A DNA stretch of 64,000 nucleotides from Datisca glomerata (taxonomy: Eukaryota; Streptophyta; Magnoliopsida; Cucurbitales; Datiscaceae): assembly GCA_003255025.1 (NCBI GenBank), contig QANY01011365.1:434001-498000 (forward strand), written 5' to 3'. The notes under the pieces were generated by a model. The model saw only the letters and a program-made list of their open reading frames with translations, was not told the origin of the DNA and did no database searches. Positions 22,546 to 34,587 of the stretch are shown piece after piece. Position 1 is the stretch's first letter. Each line of letters starts with the position of its first letter. The translations under genes and the position numbers were made by a program.

Positions 22546-24057
22546 ATATGTTCTTGATTATGCATATAGAAACTTGAAACGAACGTACCGATAAATTTAT
22601 TGATATTGACATATATTTGTGTATGGTGGATTCAAATATGTTGAATTGTTATGTGATTTTTAAATTTTGGATTTTAAACGGGTAAAAGATATTTAAGATT
22701 CCAAAGATAATTATCTAATTTTATCTATTTATCATTCGAATTTTGAATTCAAAAGATGATTCTATTTTATCCTTTTATCTTTTAGATTTTAAATTCAAAA
22801 GTATAATTATCTATTTTATCTTTTGAATTTTGAATTTAAAAGATAAATATCCATTTTATTTTTTTATCTTTTGAATTTCAAAAGTATAGTAAATAAGATA
22901 ATTTAATTAGGAAAATAGTTTTCTTTAATTAAAAACTTTTGATCAAAATTTAAATTTTGAATTTTTTACATTTGCATTTTGAATTTTGAATTTAAATTTT
23001 AACTTTTTAAACTTTTATTTTAAATTTTAATTTCGAAATTTAAAATGTGAATGAACTTTTGTAAAAAGTTACAAATTAGTAGGAATTCCTAAAGGATAAT
23101 GAGATAATTATAGACGCCATGAAGACTAGCATTTAAATTATTATGATTTTATTATTATTCTTTTATGGGTTGTAATTAGAAATGAGCTAATAAGGATGTT
23201 AATTATGAATGAATGATTTATTATTAATCTCGCATCATCATATATCATGCCATATGGAAATAAGAATATGCCAATATCAATAATGTCATGTAGCATGTAC
23301 ATGCATAATTGTAGTTTAAATTTATAATGGGCTATAATTTAGATACAATACGAATTTTATAAAAGTCATAAAATATAAATTGGGATTTTTTTTTTATAAA
23401 AGTTTATAATTTTTTCAAACTTTTTTTTTCAAATTAATAAAGAGTTATGCTTTTTGAAAAAGCAACGAAAAGTCATTTTTTTTCCAAAAATGAAGTGAGA
23501 GGGTCGTTTATGTTGAGATGTTCTCAATGTCCCCAACACAAGCTTGATCGTGGCACGATAAATGGTTTAGAACCGCCCTAGCGGTCCTCTCTTCAGTGGA
23601 AGAAACTTTAGAATCGTGTCTCCTTGAGTCATCGAGTTGCTTAAGAAACTATAAATTATAAAGGAAGTGGTAAGGTAGGATTGTCCCTAGACGCACTGTT
23701 AGTTCATAGCAACCTTTAAAGCCGATGTGTTGGTTAAACACTTAGATCAAAGCACATTGGAATCCCTCATAGGGGCTAGTCAATAAGGTTAAGGTGACCA
23801 AAATCATTGGTGATTGGTTAAGCTAGATGTAGTGACATCTTGAGAAATGTTAACTAAACGAGAAGAGTCTCGATTCGATATGAGGTAGCTTGGACGTTGT
23901 CCTTAGATGAGAGAAGCTAGCGTTGTTAATCATAACATCATGGAAGAAATATTTTTTATTGGTTTTTTTAAATATTTAAGTATTTGCATGATATATCATA
24001 CGTTCTTAAATAATTGAGTATTTATTTACATCACTTTATTTATTATTTTCAGTAATC
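22546..24057 (+). other. Copia-C1 leader between primer site and gag
   Basis: AT-rich, with several ~50-60 bp imperfect repeats of the type 'ttttatcttttgaatttt' (22725-22890). No coding frame of note. It is longer than usual for a copia leader, so it may hold a small insertion. Confidence 0.45.
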
Positions 24058-24860
24058 ATGTCATTATTCACACTCTCAAGTATCTTAAATACGAATAAAC
24101 TTACTGGTGAAAATTATGTAGATTAGAAACATAATTTTGATATCGTGTTGACGATAGAAAAATACAAGTTTATGCTCACAACCCCTTGTCCCCTTGAGTC
24201 TATTGCTGAATCGACTCAATGAGAAAATGATGCTTATGCTTCTTGATTGCATTCTGATGAGATCACCATGTGCTACATCTTGGCTTTTGTTCACAATGTA
24301 TTGCAACAACAACATTAGAACATGAAAACTATCCCTGATATGATGTTAAACATCACTGAAATGTTCAGAAATCAGGGTCGTCAAGCCAAACATGCAACAG
24401 TGTGAAACTTCATGAACTGCACGATGAAATTTAGAACTCATTTCAGTGAACATATGATATTGATCATTAGTTATCTGAATGAGATGGAGATCATGGGTGC
24501 TGAGGTAGATGGCGAGACACAAGTTGATATGATCCTTGAGACTCTGCCTGACACTTTTAAAAACTTCAAACTTAATTATTCGATGAATAAGTTAAGGTAC
24601 TCATTTCTTGAACTGATGAAGGAACTACAAGCTCTTGAGATCCTGTTTTTGAAGGGTAAGAAAAAGACTAGAGAGACAAACTTTACAGAAAGTAAGTGTT
24701 CCACCTCTGACGTAAAAAAGAAACACAGGAGAGGTCCCAAGAAAGCTAAGAAGTAGAACTCAAAAGCTGTGAAAGGCAGGGGCACTACAAAAGTGGACAA
24801 GTCGAAAGACAAGTGTCATCATTATGGAGTCACTCATCATTAGAAATGCAATTACCCAGA
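24058..24860 (+). pseudogene. Copia-C1 gag with start of the zinc knuckle (broken)
   Basis: From the ATG at about 24058 the frame reads 'LNTNKLTGENYVD', then after several stops an open block at 24412-24756 with 'MNCTMKFRTHFSEHM', 'LETLPDTFKNFKLNYSMN' and a Lys-rich tail. This is the copia gag (UBN2) fold region. After a stop it continues as 'KDKCHHYGVTHH', a spoiled CCHC knuckle in which the second Cys is Tyr. The same knuckle region is kept better at 45090. Confidence 0.75.
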
Positions 24861-24864
24861 CTAT

Positions 24865-25140
24865 GTTTATAAATTCCTAAAATTAATAACTATATATGTG
24901 ATACAATTTGATTGCCACACGAATTGTATTAGATACAATACAACTCTAGAACACAGTAATTGATACTGAGCAACAAAGTGTGTAATTACACACACAGAGA
25001 AAATAGTTTGCTCCCCCCTCCCCCCTCACATGTTGCCACCGAATGTCAAATTGAATGAAGAAAAAATTGATTTTTCTTATTCAATCATTTTGAGAGTTCA
25101 CACTCAGTTCCTAAATAAATTCTCATGAGATATATTTCTA
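24865..25140 (+). repeat. Fragment of copia-C1 3' LTR
   Basis: Matches 21945-22200 and 36915-37185 ('gatacaatttgattgccac', 'acaactctagaacacag'). It follows the broken knuckle directly, marking an internal deletion of nearly all of pol. Confidence 0.7.
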
Positions 25141-25144
25141 AACA

Positions 25145-26040
25145 CCTTAATCACACCATATACTAGAGTAACCGCCAACTAATACTCTTTATATCCCAAT
25201 TTCTCCATTTCTTTTGCATGAAGCTTTTCCCCAAGTAACTGCTCCCGCTTTATTTTTCTCAAACGTTTTCTAGTGTAACAATCTGTCTCTCCTTCTTCCT
25301 CTTCGTTGCATCTCCATCGTTAGTATCCTCCACCCCTGCTCAAGCGAGCCCCTCTCTTATCCTCCATCGTTGCCTCTGTTTTTCCTGTCTCTGCGTGTTC
25401 ATCCATTGTCATCGTCGGACAAAGCTCTTCGGGTAAGATTCCTCTATGCTTCTATCTTTAATTTCCTTCTCTTTCTGCTTCCCACTTTTTCTCTTTGTCC
25501 CTTTACTCCTCCTACGGGTTGCTGCTACCCTTTCTCTGGCTCACCATTTCCCACACTTGTTGATTCTTTCTCTTGCTGTTGTTTCCCTTCTTTCTATCAG
25601 TTTCTAGCCACAAAAAATTAATGGGTGTTTGAACCATTTTGTTAATTCGGTTTTCCATAAGTTCTGATTATATAGTTTTATTTGGTTTTCTTATTTTATG
25701 ATTGTTTACTTAATGTCTTCTTCTTATTCATTTGGGTAGGCCTTGGGTTTTATTAATATCATCTTTTCAGTGGTTTTGATATATAAATTGATTTTAATCT
25801 TGACTAGATATTTTCTTCAAACACAATTTTTGCTCGTGTTTTCTACAGTGACCTTTAAAGCTTCATTAAAGTGTAATCATTACAGCTTCAAACACAATTT
25901 TCGCTCGTGTTTTCTACGGTCAACCAACTTCTTCTATATTCTGCATACATATTCCTAATTTTTCGAAAGTACATATGGAATAATTAGAGTGACATGGTCA
26001 CGCGGTGTCTTAAGCTGTCTAGTTTCAAGAATCACATCAT
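25145..26040 (+). promoter_or_regulatory. Possible orphan gene 5' end: promoter, CT-rich leader and first intron
   Basis: A TATA-like 'ctttatatccc' (about 25188) is followed by a CT-rich stretch with tracts such as 'tctctccttcttcctcttc' (about 25285). A possible donor 'gtaagatt' lies at 25433, and a possible intron end 'tttgggtag' at 25740. This is the look of a plant promoter and 5' leader, but no credible coding exon follows; Tat-2 sequence starts soon after. A ~32 bp direct repeat lies at about 25814 and 25887. Inference only. Confidence 0.3.
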
Positions 26041-26534
26041 GTTAACTTCTAAGCTCCTGGTCCCATATTACTCATGCCAAGGTGTTCTCCCATTCGGCTC
26101 ACAGTGTGCCTGTTGCGACTTCAGCTCTAGGTAGGACGACCAGACCTCGAGTCCTACCTTTGATGCAAACTGGAGCACTGTCAAACCCAAGCTGTGGAGA
26201 GACCTTTGGAAACTCCTCCACGAGAAGTCTTGCTACTAGCGAGAATGACACATGTCACATTCTTATTGGGGTCTGGAAATGCCCATAGCAATTAACGCCA
26301 GTCGAGAAGCCTATATAGGTTTGAGCCCTTAAGGTCTGATGACTTTTACCCATAATTGTTCTTGAGCTGCGGTCCTGATCTTGGAGAGTTAGAGAGCTTC
26401 GTAGCCTCAACAATACATACATGTAGGAATATAAATCTTCAGAATGCTTCCTTTGAGACCTGAGGGTACTAAATGCCAAAGCATTCTATGAGACACTTAT
26501 TCAACATTATACATTTTCAAGTGTCCAGGAAACG
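26041..26534. other. Unassigned sequence before Tat-2 gag
   Basis: Less AT-rich than its surroundings, with short open frames on both strands that I do not recognise. It may be Tat-2 leader. No LTR or primer site was found here. Confidence 0.35.
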
Positions 26535-28150
26535 ATGCAGACAGGGAAAAGTGGGTATAACCCATCCACAATGGCACCTGGCCATTACCAAGCTTTCACC
26601 CCACAAGGCAGACTCGCTAAGGAGCCAATCATCATACCCGATGTTGATGACCCAAAGGGGCAGAGGCCTATTACTAAACCAAGCGAAGACCCACTGGCAA
26701 AAGATAAGCTGGACTTTTTAGAGGAAAGATTGCGGGTCATTGAAAGGTCAGATGTATATGGTACCATTGATGCCACCCAATTATGTTTGGCCCCAGATGT
26801 TACCATCCCACACAAATTCAAACTACCTGAGTTTGAAAAATATGATGGTAGTACATGCTCGAGAAGTCACCTTATTATGTACTACAGAAAGATGACTGTT
26901 TGTGCAAATGATGATAAGCTACTGATTCATTTCTTTCAAGATAGCTTGATAGGGGCTGCATCTCGTTGGTATATCCAATTGGATAACCAACATATTCGGA
27001 GGTGGAAAGATTTAGCTGATACTTTCTTAAGACAATACAAGTACAACATAGACATGGCTCCTGATCGTCTGGATCTACAAAGGATGGAGAAAAATCCTAC
27101 TAAAGGCTTTAAAGAATATGCGTAAAGGTGGAGGGAATTAGCTGTTCAAGTACACCCTCCTTGTCAGAAAAGGAGATGGTTGCAGTGTTTATCAACACCT
27201 TGAGATCTCCATTCTACGATAGGATGATTGGAAACGCTTCAAACAACTTTTCTAACATTATATTGATTGGTGAAAGGATTGAATATGGGGTAAAGAATGG
27301 AAGAATTTTGGAAGTCGTATCTGATACATCATCCGTAAAAAAAGGGCCTCCGTTGAAGCGAAAAGAAGGGGATGTACGGATGATAAATTTTGGGTACCCA
27401 TCACAAGCTGTAAACCCGAGGCCAGGATTTCCAAAGTATAGTGAAGGGTCCAAAACGGTGACATAATATGTGGCAAATACCTCATAAATTCCGTACAATT
27501 TTCATTCTCAACGATCAACATTTCAAAACAACCTAAGACCCGATTTCAGACCACTGACTCACCATCAAAATATTGGTCAGGTTGATCAGCCTCTGAGGGG
27601 AAATAGAAATAATCAACGTTTTGTCCAATATAATCCAATCCTCATGTCATATACATTACTCTTACCTCAATTGATACAGAATAATCAATTGGTTTCAATT
27701 CCTTATGAACCTTTACAGCCATCATACCCAAGGTGGTATGATCCGACTGTTCGCTGTGATTATTATGCAGGGGCAGTGGGACATTCGAATTGAGAATTGC
27801 ACGACATAAAAGGTAGAGTACAGGCATTGATCAAGGCTGGATGGTTGAATTTCAAAAAGGCTAATGAGAATACAGATATCAATTCTAATCCTTTACCAAA
27901 TCATGGGAATCCTACCGTAAATGCAATTGAGGAATATTTTTCATATGGAAAGAGGGATATGGAAGATGTGACCACATCAATGAAAATACTTTTCCATCTT
28001 CTTTCTAGAGCAGGGTACATCTACCCAATACACTTAGAGGATGAAGGCATTTCTAGGAACCATATGCATGACTTTTATTGTTAGTTTCATAAGAATGTGA
28101 CGGGGCATACAATTGAGGAATGTGCTAATTTTAAAATGGAAGTGTAAAAG
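26535..28150 (+). pseudogene. Tat-2 gag (broken)
   Basis: The first frame (26535-27124) carries 'FKLPEFEKYDGSTCSRSHL' and 'FFQDSLIGAASRWYIQLD', the capsid-type gag core of gypsy elements. A stop at about 27123 and a frame change lead to 27128-27466 ('AVFINTLRSPFYDRMIG'), the rest of the gag core. Then come a Pro/Gln/Asn-rich stretch and a degenerate zinc-knuckle-like 'CDYYAGAVGHSN' (about 27757) with 'RVQALIKAGWLNFKKAN' after it. In intact relatives this is one reading frame. Confidence 0.85.
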
Positions 28151-29340
28151 TTGTTGGATTCAAAGATACTTACAATAAGTAATAAAGGAGAAAGGAAATA
28201 CCATGAAGATGACTCTTTAGTCCTTGTGATAACTAAAAAATCATCTGAAGTTAATGTTGAAGTGTCATCCTATATCCTAAAACCTCTCACAATACATTAC
28301 GAGGAAAAGTCAACTCACACCACTACGACTTATGCTCTGATGCCTTTCACCATCCAAATACCAGGTGCGTTTGCTTACAAGGATTCAAGAGTAGTACCAT
28401 GGACGTACGGATATGAGGTCATTACAAGCGATAATGACAAAACTCAAGCGCTAAATCCGTATGACCTCGATCTCCCTATAACTATTATTTCGGGAATAGG
28501 TGGGATGACGAGGAGTGGTAGATACTACACGCTAGAAGTTTTGAAAATGGATAAAGTCGATGAATTTGAAAGGCAAAGGAAAGGGAAAGCCAAATAAGGT
28601 GACAATGGTCATGAATTCCAAGGAGAAATGCATGGCGGCCAAGTGATAAACCCGGATATAATAAGAGGTACAAAGAAAGAAAGAGCAGTGTCTGAAGAAG
28701 AAGTATGTGAATTTTTGAAGCTCATCAAGCAAAGCGAGTATAAGGCGATAGAACAACTTAATCACTTACCTTCCCACATATCTTTACTGTCACTCTTTCT
28801 AAATTCGGAACCACATCGCCAAGCATTATTGAAAGTTTTGAATCAAGCATATGTTTGTCATGATATTACGGTGGAGTAGTTGATTAGAATTGTGGGAAAT
28901 ATTACCGCACCAAATTTTATCACTTTCACAGATGATGAAATCCCTGTCGATGGTACTGGACACACCAGAGCTCTACATATATCTGTGAAATGTAGGGATT
29001 ATGTTGTTGCAAAAGTATTGATTAATAACGGCTCATCTCTAAATGTAATTCCAAGATCCACACTAGCAAAGCTCCCTATGGTGGTAACACATATATGAAC
29101 CGAGCATGATGATAGTAAGAGCATTCGACGGTACACAGAGAGAAGTAGTCGGAGACATAGAGATATAAATTCAAATCGGGCCATGCCTATATAATATTAT
29201 TTTCCAAGTGATGGACATAAATCCAGCATACATTTTTTTTAGGTCGACCATGGATTCACTCTGTTGGGGCAGTACCATCTTCATTACATCAGAAGCTGAA
29301 ATTTATAATGGATCATAAACTCATTTATATATAAGGGGAA
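28151..29340 (+). pseudogene. Tat-2 protease region (broken; catalytic Asp changed)
   Basis: 28151-28597 is the pre-protease linker, ending in 'ISGIGGMTRSGRYYTLE'. 28628-28879 reads 'EEEVCEFLKLIKQSEYKAI', the conserved Tat block before protease. 28880-29098 reads 'GTGHTRALHISVKCRDYVV' and 'VLINNGSSLNVIP'. The usual active site is D-N-G-S-S; here the Asp codon has become Asn. Stops at about 28598, 28879 and 29096 split the region. Confidence 0.85.
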
Positions 29341-29790
29341 GAAGATTTATTGGTATCCAAGCTGGTTACCATGTAGTATGTTGAGGTGGCAGAAGAATCA
29401 TTGGAGTACTCATTTCGATCATTTGAGATTACGAACACCACATTTGTTGCTAGTGGAAAACTCGCTTCAACATCAAGCCTATCAAAAACATCTCAGATGA
29501 TAGTAAAGTTGATGATAAAAGGGGGATACAAGCCACGCAAAGGACTCAGGGGTAAGCATCAAGGCATAAATAAGTTAATCGAGTGGGACAAGAATGAACA
29601 AAGGTTTGGGCTTGGATATAGAACGACCAATGCTGATAGAAGGAGAGTGGAAGCTCAAAAGAAAGAAAAGATGATTGCTAGGTTTGAAAATAGGAAATTC
29701 GATATGGAAATGACTATCATACCCTATATTTCTGAATCCTTTAGAAGTGGGGGAATTTCATTCAAAGAACCAGTTATAGTAGAGTAGTAC
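29341..29790 (+). pseudogene. Tat-2 G-patch-like region
   Basis: The frame at 29386-29787 reads 'YSFRSFEITNTTFV' (the end of the protease linker), then 'GYKPRKGLRGKHQGINKLIE' and 'NEQRFGLGYRTT', a Gly-rich G-patch-like motif known in Tat pol between protease and RT. It is open over 133 codons, then stops. Its role in Tat elements is not established; G-patch motifs bind nucleic acid in other proteins. Confidence 0.7.
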
Positions 29791-30643
29791 GACCTTGAAG
29801 TTGATATCGCGCCAACTTTCAATATCTGTAATCTTGGAAAAATCATCAAGCGAAAGTTCAGAGGACTTGGTTTCTCGATACGATTCAGATCATGAGCTTA
29901 ATAATTTGGACGTCACCGAGTTATCAGTGCTTCTCTGAAAATTTTAAGACTAATGTGTTCATGCCAAAATTATAATGATTCTATCCAATTCCTTAGGAAT
30001 TTCATTGTTATGGGCCTATGTTCTCGTCTATTTCATGTCATCTCTTTGAATGAAAATCTAAAAATTTGTTTTGTCTTCTTTTGGTTAATGATAAATACAA
30101 TTCCAGTTCTTTTTGTTCTTCCATTTATGTCTACATTTTTCCATTTCTGAAATGTTGTTCATTTCATGCATTGTTTATTTTCTTTTCTCGCCTTTCTTTC
30201 ATCTAATAATCTGATTCAGGTTTTGAACGGTGATTTTAAAAATAAGAGCATAAGCAATAACTTTGACAATCTCATTCTTTGCATAGAGTCAGATGAAGGT
30301 GACGAGGATAATTTTAAACTATCTCTGGAAATTTTAAGAATGGTAGAAGAGAATGAAAAAATAACTCAATCATATCAAGATTTAACGGATGTGATAAATT
30401 TGGGAGTGGATGGAAAGACAAAAGAAGTCCAAATCGACACTTCTATGACCAGCCAAAGCCGCCTAGAATTAATTTACTAACTCAAAGAGTATATTGACAT
30501 CTTTTCATGGTCTTACTAAGATATGCCAGGTCTACACACTGATATCGTGGTTCAACATTTGGCACTTATGCCCGTAAGTAAACTAGTGCGACAAAAGTTA
30601 CAGAAAATGAAACCAGATCAAAGAATAAGTTAAAAAAGCAAGT
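29791..30643 (+). pseudogene. Tat-2 pol linker and beginning of RT
   Basis: The frame at 30166-30480 carries an acidic linker and 'DGKTKEVQIDTSMTSQS'. After a stop, 'DIVVQHLALMP' and 'LQKMKPD' follow, the same order as Tat-1 at 10662-10430. The homology ends at about 30643, before any RT catalytic motif. Confidence 0.75.
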
Positions 30644-30890
30644 TCTATGGAAATTCAAGCAGCTTATGATATGAAGCTAAGGAAGCTTCGAGTGTACAGA
30701 GATTTGTTATTGGTGATACGACAACTAAACGGGGAATGAGAAGCTAGAGACCTCAAGCTGGTATCTTATAACAAACATGTAACTAAGTTAAGCCGAACTT
30801 TTGAAGTGATCTCAGTTGACCATATACCCAGAGAGAATAATCAAATTGCAGATGCCCTGGCAACTCTAGCATCCATGTTCACCGCAGAAT
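30644..30890 (+). pseudogene. Tat-2 second RNase H, carboxyl part
   Basis: Directly after the deletion junction the sequence reads 'MEIQAAYDMKLRKLRVYRD', then after a stop and shift 'ISVDHIPRENNQIADALAT'. This matches Tat-1 from about 8985 downward. The Asp of 'NQIADAL' is kept, but the domain start is gone. Confidence 0.8.
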
Positions 30891-32365
30891 TTAAGGAAGA
30901 AGTGCAACCCATAAAAATTGAGAAGCAAGATTTTTCTGCTCACTGTATGAGTATTGAAGAAGAGCCAGACACAAGACCACGGTATTACGACATCAAACAG
31001 TATATAAAGAATGAGGAATATCCATCTGAAGGTTCTGAGAATGATAGACGCACTATTAAAAGATTGTCCATGGGTTTCTTCTTGAATGATGAAATACTCT
31101 ACAAAAGAAACCATGATATGATGCTTTTAAGATGTGTTGATGCAAGGGAAGTGAATCAAATTATAGAGAAAGTTCACGAAGGAATTTGTGGTGTTCATGC
31201 TAATGGACATATGATGACCAAACAAATCTTGAGAGCAGGATATTATTGGTTAACTCTAGAATCTGACTGCATCAAGTACTCCAAGAAATGCCATAAATGT
31301 CAAATTTTTATGCTGATAAAGTTAACGTACCCGCATCCCCTTTATATGTCATGACCACGCCTTGGCCATTTTCTATGTGGGACATAGACGTCATTGGCCC
31401 CATCACACCAAAAGCCTCTAACGAGCATCGTTTCATTTTGGTCTCTGTAGATTATTTTACCAAATGGGTGGAGGCAAGTTCTTATTCAAGTGTAACCAGA
31501 AGTGTGGTTGTTAAGTTCATTAAAAAAGAAATAAATTGTCGATATGGTCTACTTGGAAGGATCATCACAGATAATGGGACAAATTTAAATAACAAGATGA
31601 TGAAAGAATTATGTGAGCAATTCAAAATTAAACATCAGAATTCATCTCCTTATCGTCCGAAAATTAATGGAGCAGTGGAAGCAGCCAATAAGAACATAAG
31701 AAAGGATCATGGAGAAGAGATGATCACGGAGGTTTATAAGGACTGCCATGAGATGCTCCCGTTTACACTACATGGGTACCGCACATCAGTACGAACATCA
31801 ACTGGGGCAACGCTATTCTCTTTGGTATATGGCATGGAAGCAGTCCTTCCAATTGAGGAGAAAATTTCCTCCCTCAGAGTCTTAATGGAGGTGAAATTAG
31901 AAGAAGAAAAGTGGGTACAAACATAATAAGAGCAATTGAATTTCATCGTGGAAAAAAGATTGACTGCATTATGTAGAAGGCAATTATATAAAAAAAATGA
32001 TGCACGCATATGACAAAAAATTACGTCCCCGTTGTTTCCGAGAAGGTGACTTGGTGTTGAAAATGATACTCCCATATCAAAAGGATCACCGGGGGAAGTG
32101 GATCCCAAATTATGAAGGACATTTCATTGTCAAGAGAGCTTCCTCGAGAGGAGCTCTCATGCTAACAAACATGGATGAAGATGATTTACCGCACACACTT
32201 AATTCTGATAGTACATCGTTTGACCACTCTAAGTATGGGAAAAATGAACTTAGAAAAAAATGTTTTTTAAAAAAAAAGAGTTGTCTCGAATACTGGAGAG
32301 ATTTTTCTTCCATATTGTTTTCTTTTTCTAAATCATCGTTTGTAAACATTATTTATCATAAATGA
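30891..32365 (+). pseudogene. Tat-2 integrase (one frameshift, catalytic triad kept)
   Basis: The frame at 30806-31354 ends in the HHCC zinc-binding part ('CGVHANGHMMTKQILRAGY', 'CIKYSKKCHKCQ'). A frame change near 31300 leads to 31297-31926, which keeps all three catalytic positions: Asp in 'MWDIDVIGP', Asp in 'ITDNGTNLNN' and Glu in 'NGAVEAANKN'. The carboxyl domain ('CFREGDLVLKMILPYQ') is in another frame at 31997-32280. The integrase is the best-kept part of either Tat copy, but at least two shifts remain. Confidence 0.88.
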
Positions 32366-33255
32366 AGAGTCTTTTTTTCTTTCTCAGTTGACAAATACAT
32401 ATACTTCATCTTCTCCTTATTTCCATTATTTATTATTCCTCTCAATTCTAAGATGTCATTAATTACTCTTGAAATAACTCAGAAGTATAAACTTGGTTAG
32501 GTGAAAGCTAATTAAAAAAAGAATAGGAACTAAGAAATGTGGTTTGAGTGCGAGGTGAAATCTAAAAAGTCACCACGAGAAAGTAGGTATACACATAACG
32601 AAAGCTAAAGCACGATTGGAGGATTGTAATTAAAATACAAAAAAAAAAAGCAAAATGTGGAGAAATTATTCACTTTTTTTCATCATCGACGTGAAGCCGA
32701 ATACTGGGGCACAAACCAATGAATAAGAATGCATCATTTTCTTGAAAGTATACTCGATACTTCTTGCGAGTCCATGATCTTAAGCCAAGTGATTTATTTG
32801 AAGGGTGAAGGATATGACGACATTAGTCAACTCTAAAAAAATCATCAAATAATTTTCTTATAAATGTTTCCAATCATGCATGCACTCAAAATCACTACTT
32901 TACATTTATATTCAATAATTACAACGCGTAGACATGCATTATATCAATCTGTTTTGATGCAATTCAAGTGCATGAATCATTTAAAGATATTATTTCAAAA
33001 TTCATACATGACTTTCCAACATTTAGAGCCTGCATTAGTCTAGTTCTTGCACCATATAAAACTTGAAAAAATCAAATCAAATAACATTTCAACATCTTTA
33101 GTTAAATTGAACCTGTATTGAGTCGAGGTCGAAGCTTGCGTCTAACCAGGTCCGTTTCCTTTCAAATATCTTGGTTAAATCGAACATGACTTTGTCAGGG
33201 TCAAATCCCAGTGTCAGTGCCTGGTCCATTTCAATTAATATGGTTAAATCAAACC
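32366..33255 (+). other. Tat-2 3' noncoding region
   Basis: Matches Tat-1 6180-7400 in reverse. It ends with about one unit of the ~140 bp repeat (33100-33250). The polypurine tract expected before the LTR is missing. Confidence 0.7.
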
Positions 33256-34587
33256 TACAAAATTTATTTTTTTTACCCATATACTAGTCTAAGACTATGT
33301 GTATGATTTGAAAAGTAGTCCAATGCCTATGAATAAGAAGATTTGTCCAAGGACTAAAAAAAATGGTATATTTATATCCCAAACAAAATTATTTATTTAT
33401 TTTAGTGACACTTGTTTAAAATAGTTACCATCCATGATTATTCTTTTGATATTTGATTAGCATTGAGTGAAAAAAATGAAAAATAGAAATTAATAGACTA
33501 TGTAGTAAAAAATAGCATGCTCACGCCAATTATGTATGAAATTAAGCATTTTTTATAGATTATTTTAATTACACATAATTATTTTTTATTAATTTATCTA
33601 CTAAAAAATTATATATTACACATATATATTTAAAGAAAAAAAAGAAAATTAAAAAAAAACAGAGGGTGACATCATCCTCTGTAAAAAAAAATTATTTTTT
33701 CTTTCGGTATTTTAATTTTTTGTTTTTTTGAGTTTTTTTTGTTGTTTGTATTTTTTATATTTTGTAAGTTTTTTTTTCTATTTTTTCAGTAGATATTATT
33801 GGTTTGTTTTAATTTATTTTTATATTTTTTTTTAATTACTCCACGTCTTGTTTCATTATTTTCACTCTACATTTTTTTTATTTATCATACATATTTGTCA
33901 TCTCTAACATTCATTTCCATTATTCTTTTTTTTTCTTTATAATTGTTACCTGTTCTTATTTATTCATGTGTTATTGTCATTTGTCACGGTTGTATGTGAT
34001 TATTATTTCATTCTTTTATCACCAAAATTGACGCTCGTAAAGTAAAACCATAACAATTTGATTTAAATTTTGTTAATTTTTTTTATTTATTTTTCATTAA
34101 AAAAATCCGATGATGGATTTTAGAATTTTTGGGATACCAAATTTCTCGAACTACCAAGGTGAGGAGTTATTTTTAGGACACTAAGAGTAACTCCAATAAC
34201 GCTTTGATTTAAAAAAAATAAAAATAATTTTTTAATGGTCTTAGTACCACCCATTGAAGGTAATTTATTTGCTCATTTTTATGATGCAAAGTGTATCAAG
34301 TGGGACGTTCAAAATTGAATTTCTATAACATTATTTTAAAAAAATAATTTGGATAGTATTTGATTAAATTTGATAACCATTTTTCATAATGAGGGTTGTG
34401 GGGTGCTAATACCTTTCTCACACGTAAATGACTCCCAAACCAACTTTAAGTTTCCGCAGACCAAAATATTTGATTTTAAAATTGGGTGACCAATCACACC
34501 CTAAAATGATTGGTGGCGACTCTGAATTTTTTTTTTTACAAAAATGATTTTTCAATCACCGCTCCACGTTGCATGCACGTTACGACA
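33256..34587 (+). repeat. Tat-2 3' LTR, internally deleted
   Basis: About 1.33 kb against 2.2-2.3 kb in Tat-1. It begins inside the LTR ('atatactagtctaagact'), so the first ~50 bases are gone. After 'aaggactaaaa' (near 33360) it jumps to the 'ggtatatttatatccc' part, losing the TATA box and two tandem units. It ends normally with 'gttacgaca' at 34587. Confidence 0.8.

Larger units (their letters stand above)
20578..25140 (+). mobile_element. Deleted Ty1/copia element (copia-C1)
   Basis: It consists of a 5' LTR (20578 to ~22530), a primer binding site, a long leader, gag (24058-24760), the start of a zinc knuckle (to ~24860) and, with no pol, a truncated piece of LTR (24865 to ~25140). That piece matches 21945-22200 of the 5' LTR. 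Protease, integrase, RT and most of the 3' LTR are missing. Confidence 0.75.
26535..34587 (+). mobile_element. Ty3/gypsy Tat-lineage element, truncated (Tat-2)
   Basis: Plus-strand relative of Tat-1 with gag, protease, G-patch-like region, the start of RT, the second RNase H, integrase and a damaged 3' LTR. No 5' LTR is recognisable, so the true left end is uncertain and may lie before 26535. The RT core and first RNase H are deleted (junction near 30643). The polypurine tract and LTR start are deleted (junction near 33256). It is inserted into a copy of the segment found intact at 19487 onward. Confidence 0.8.
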
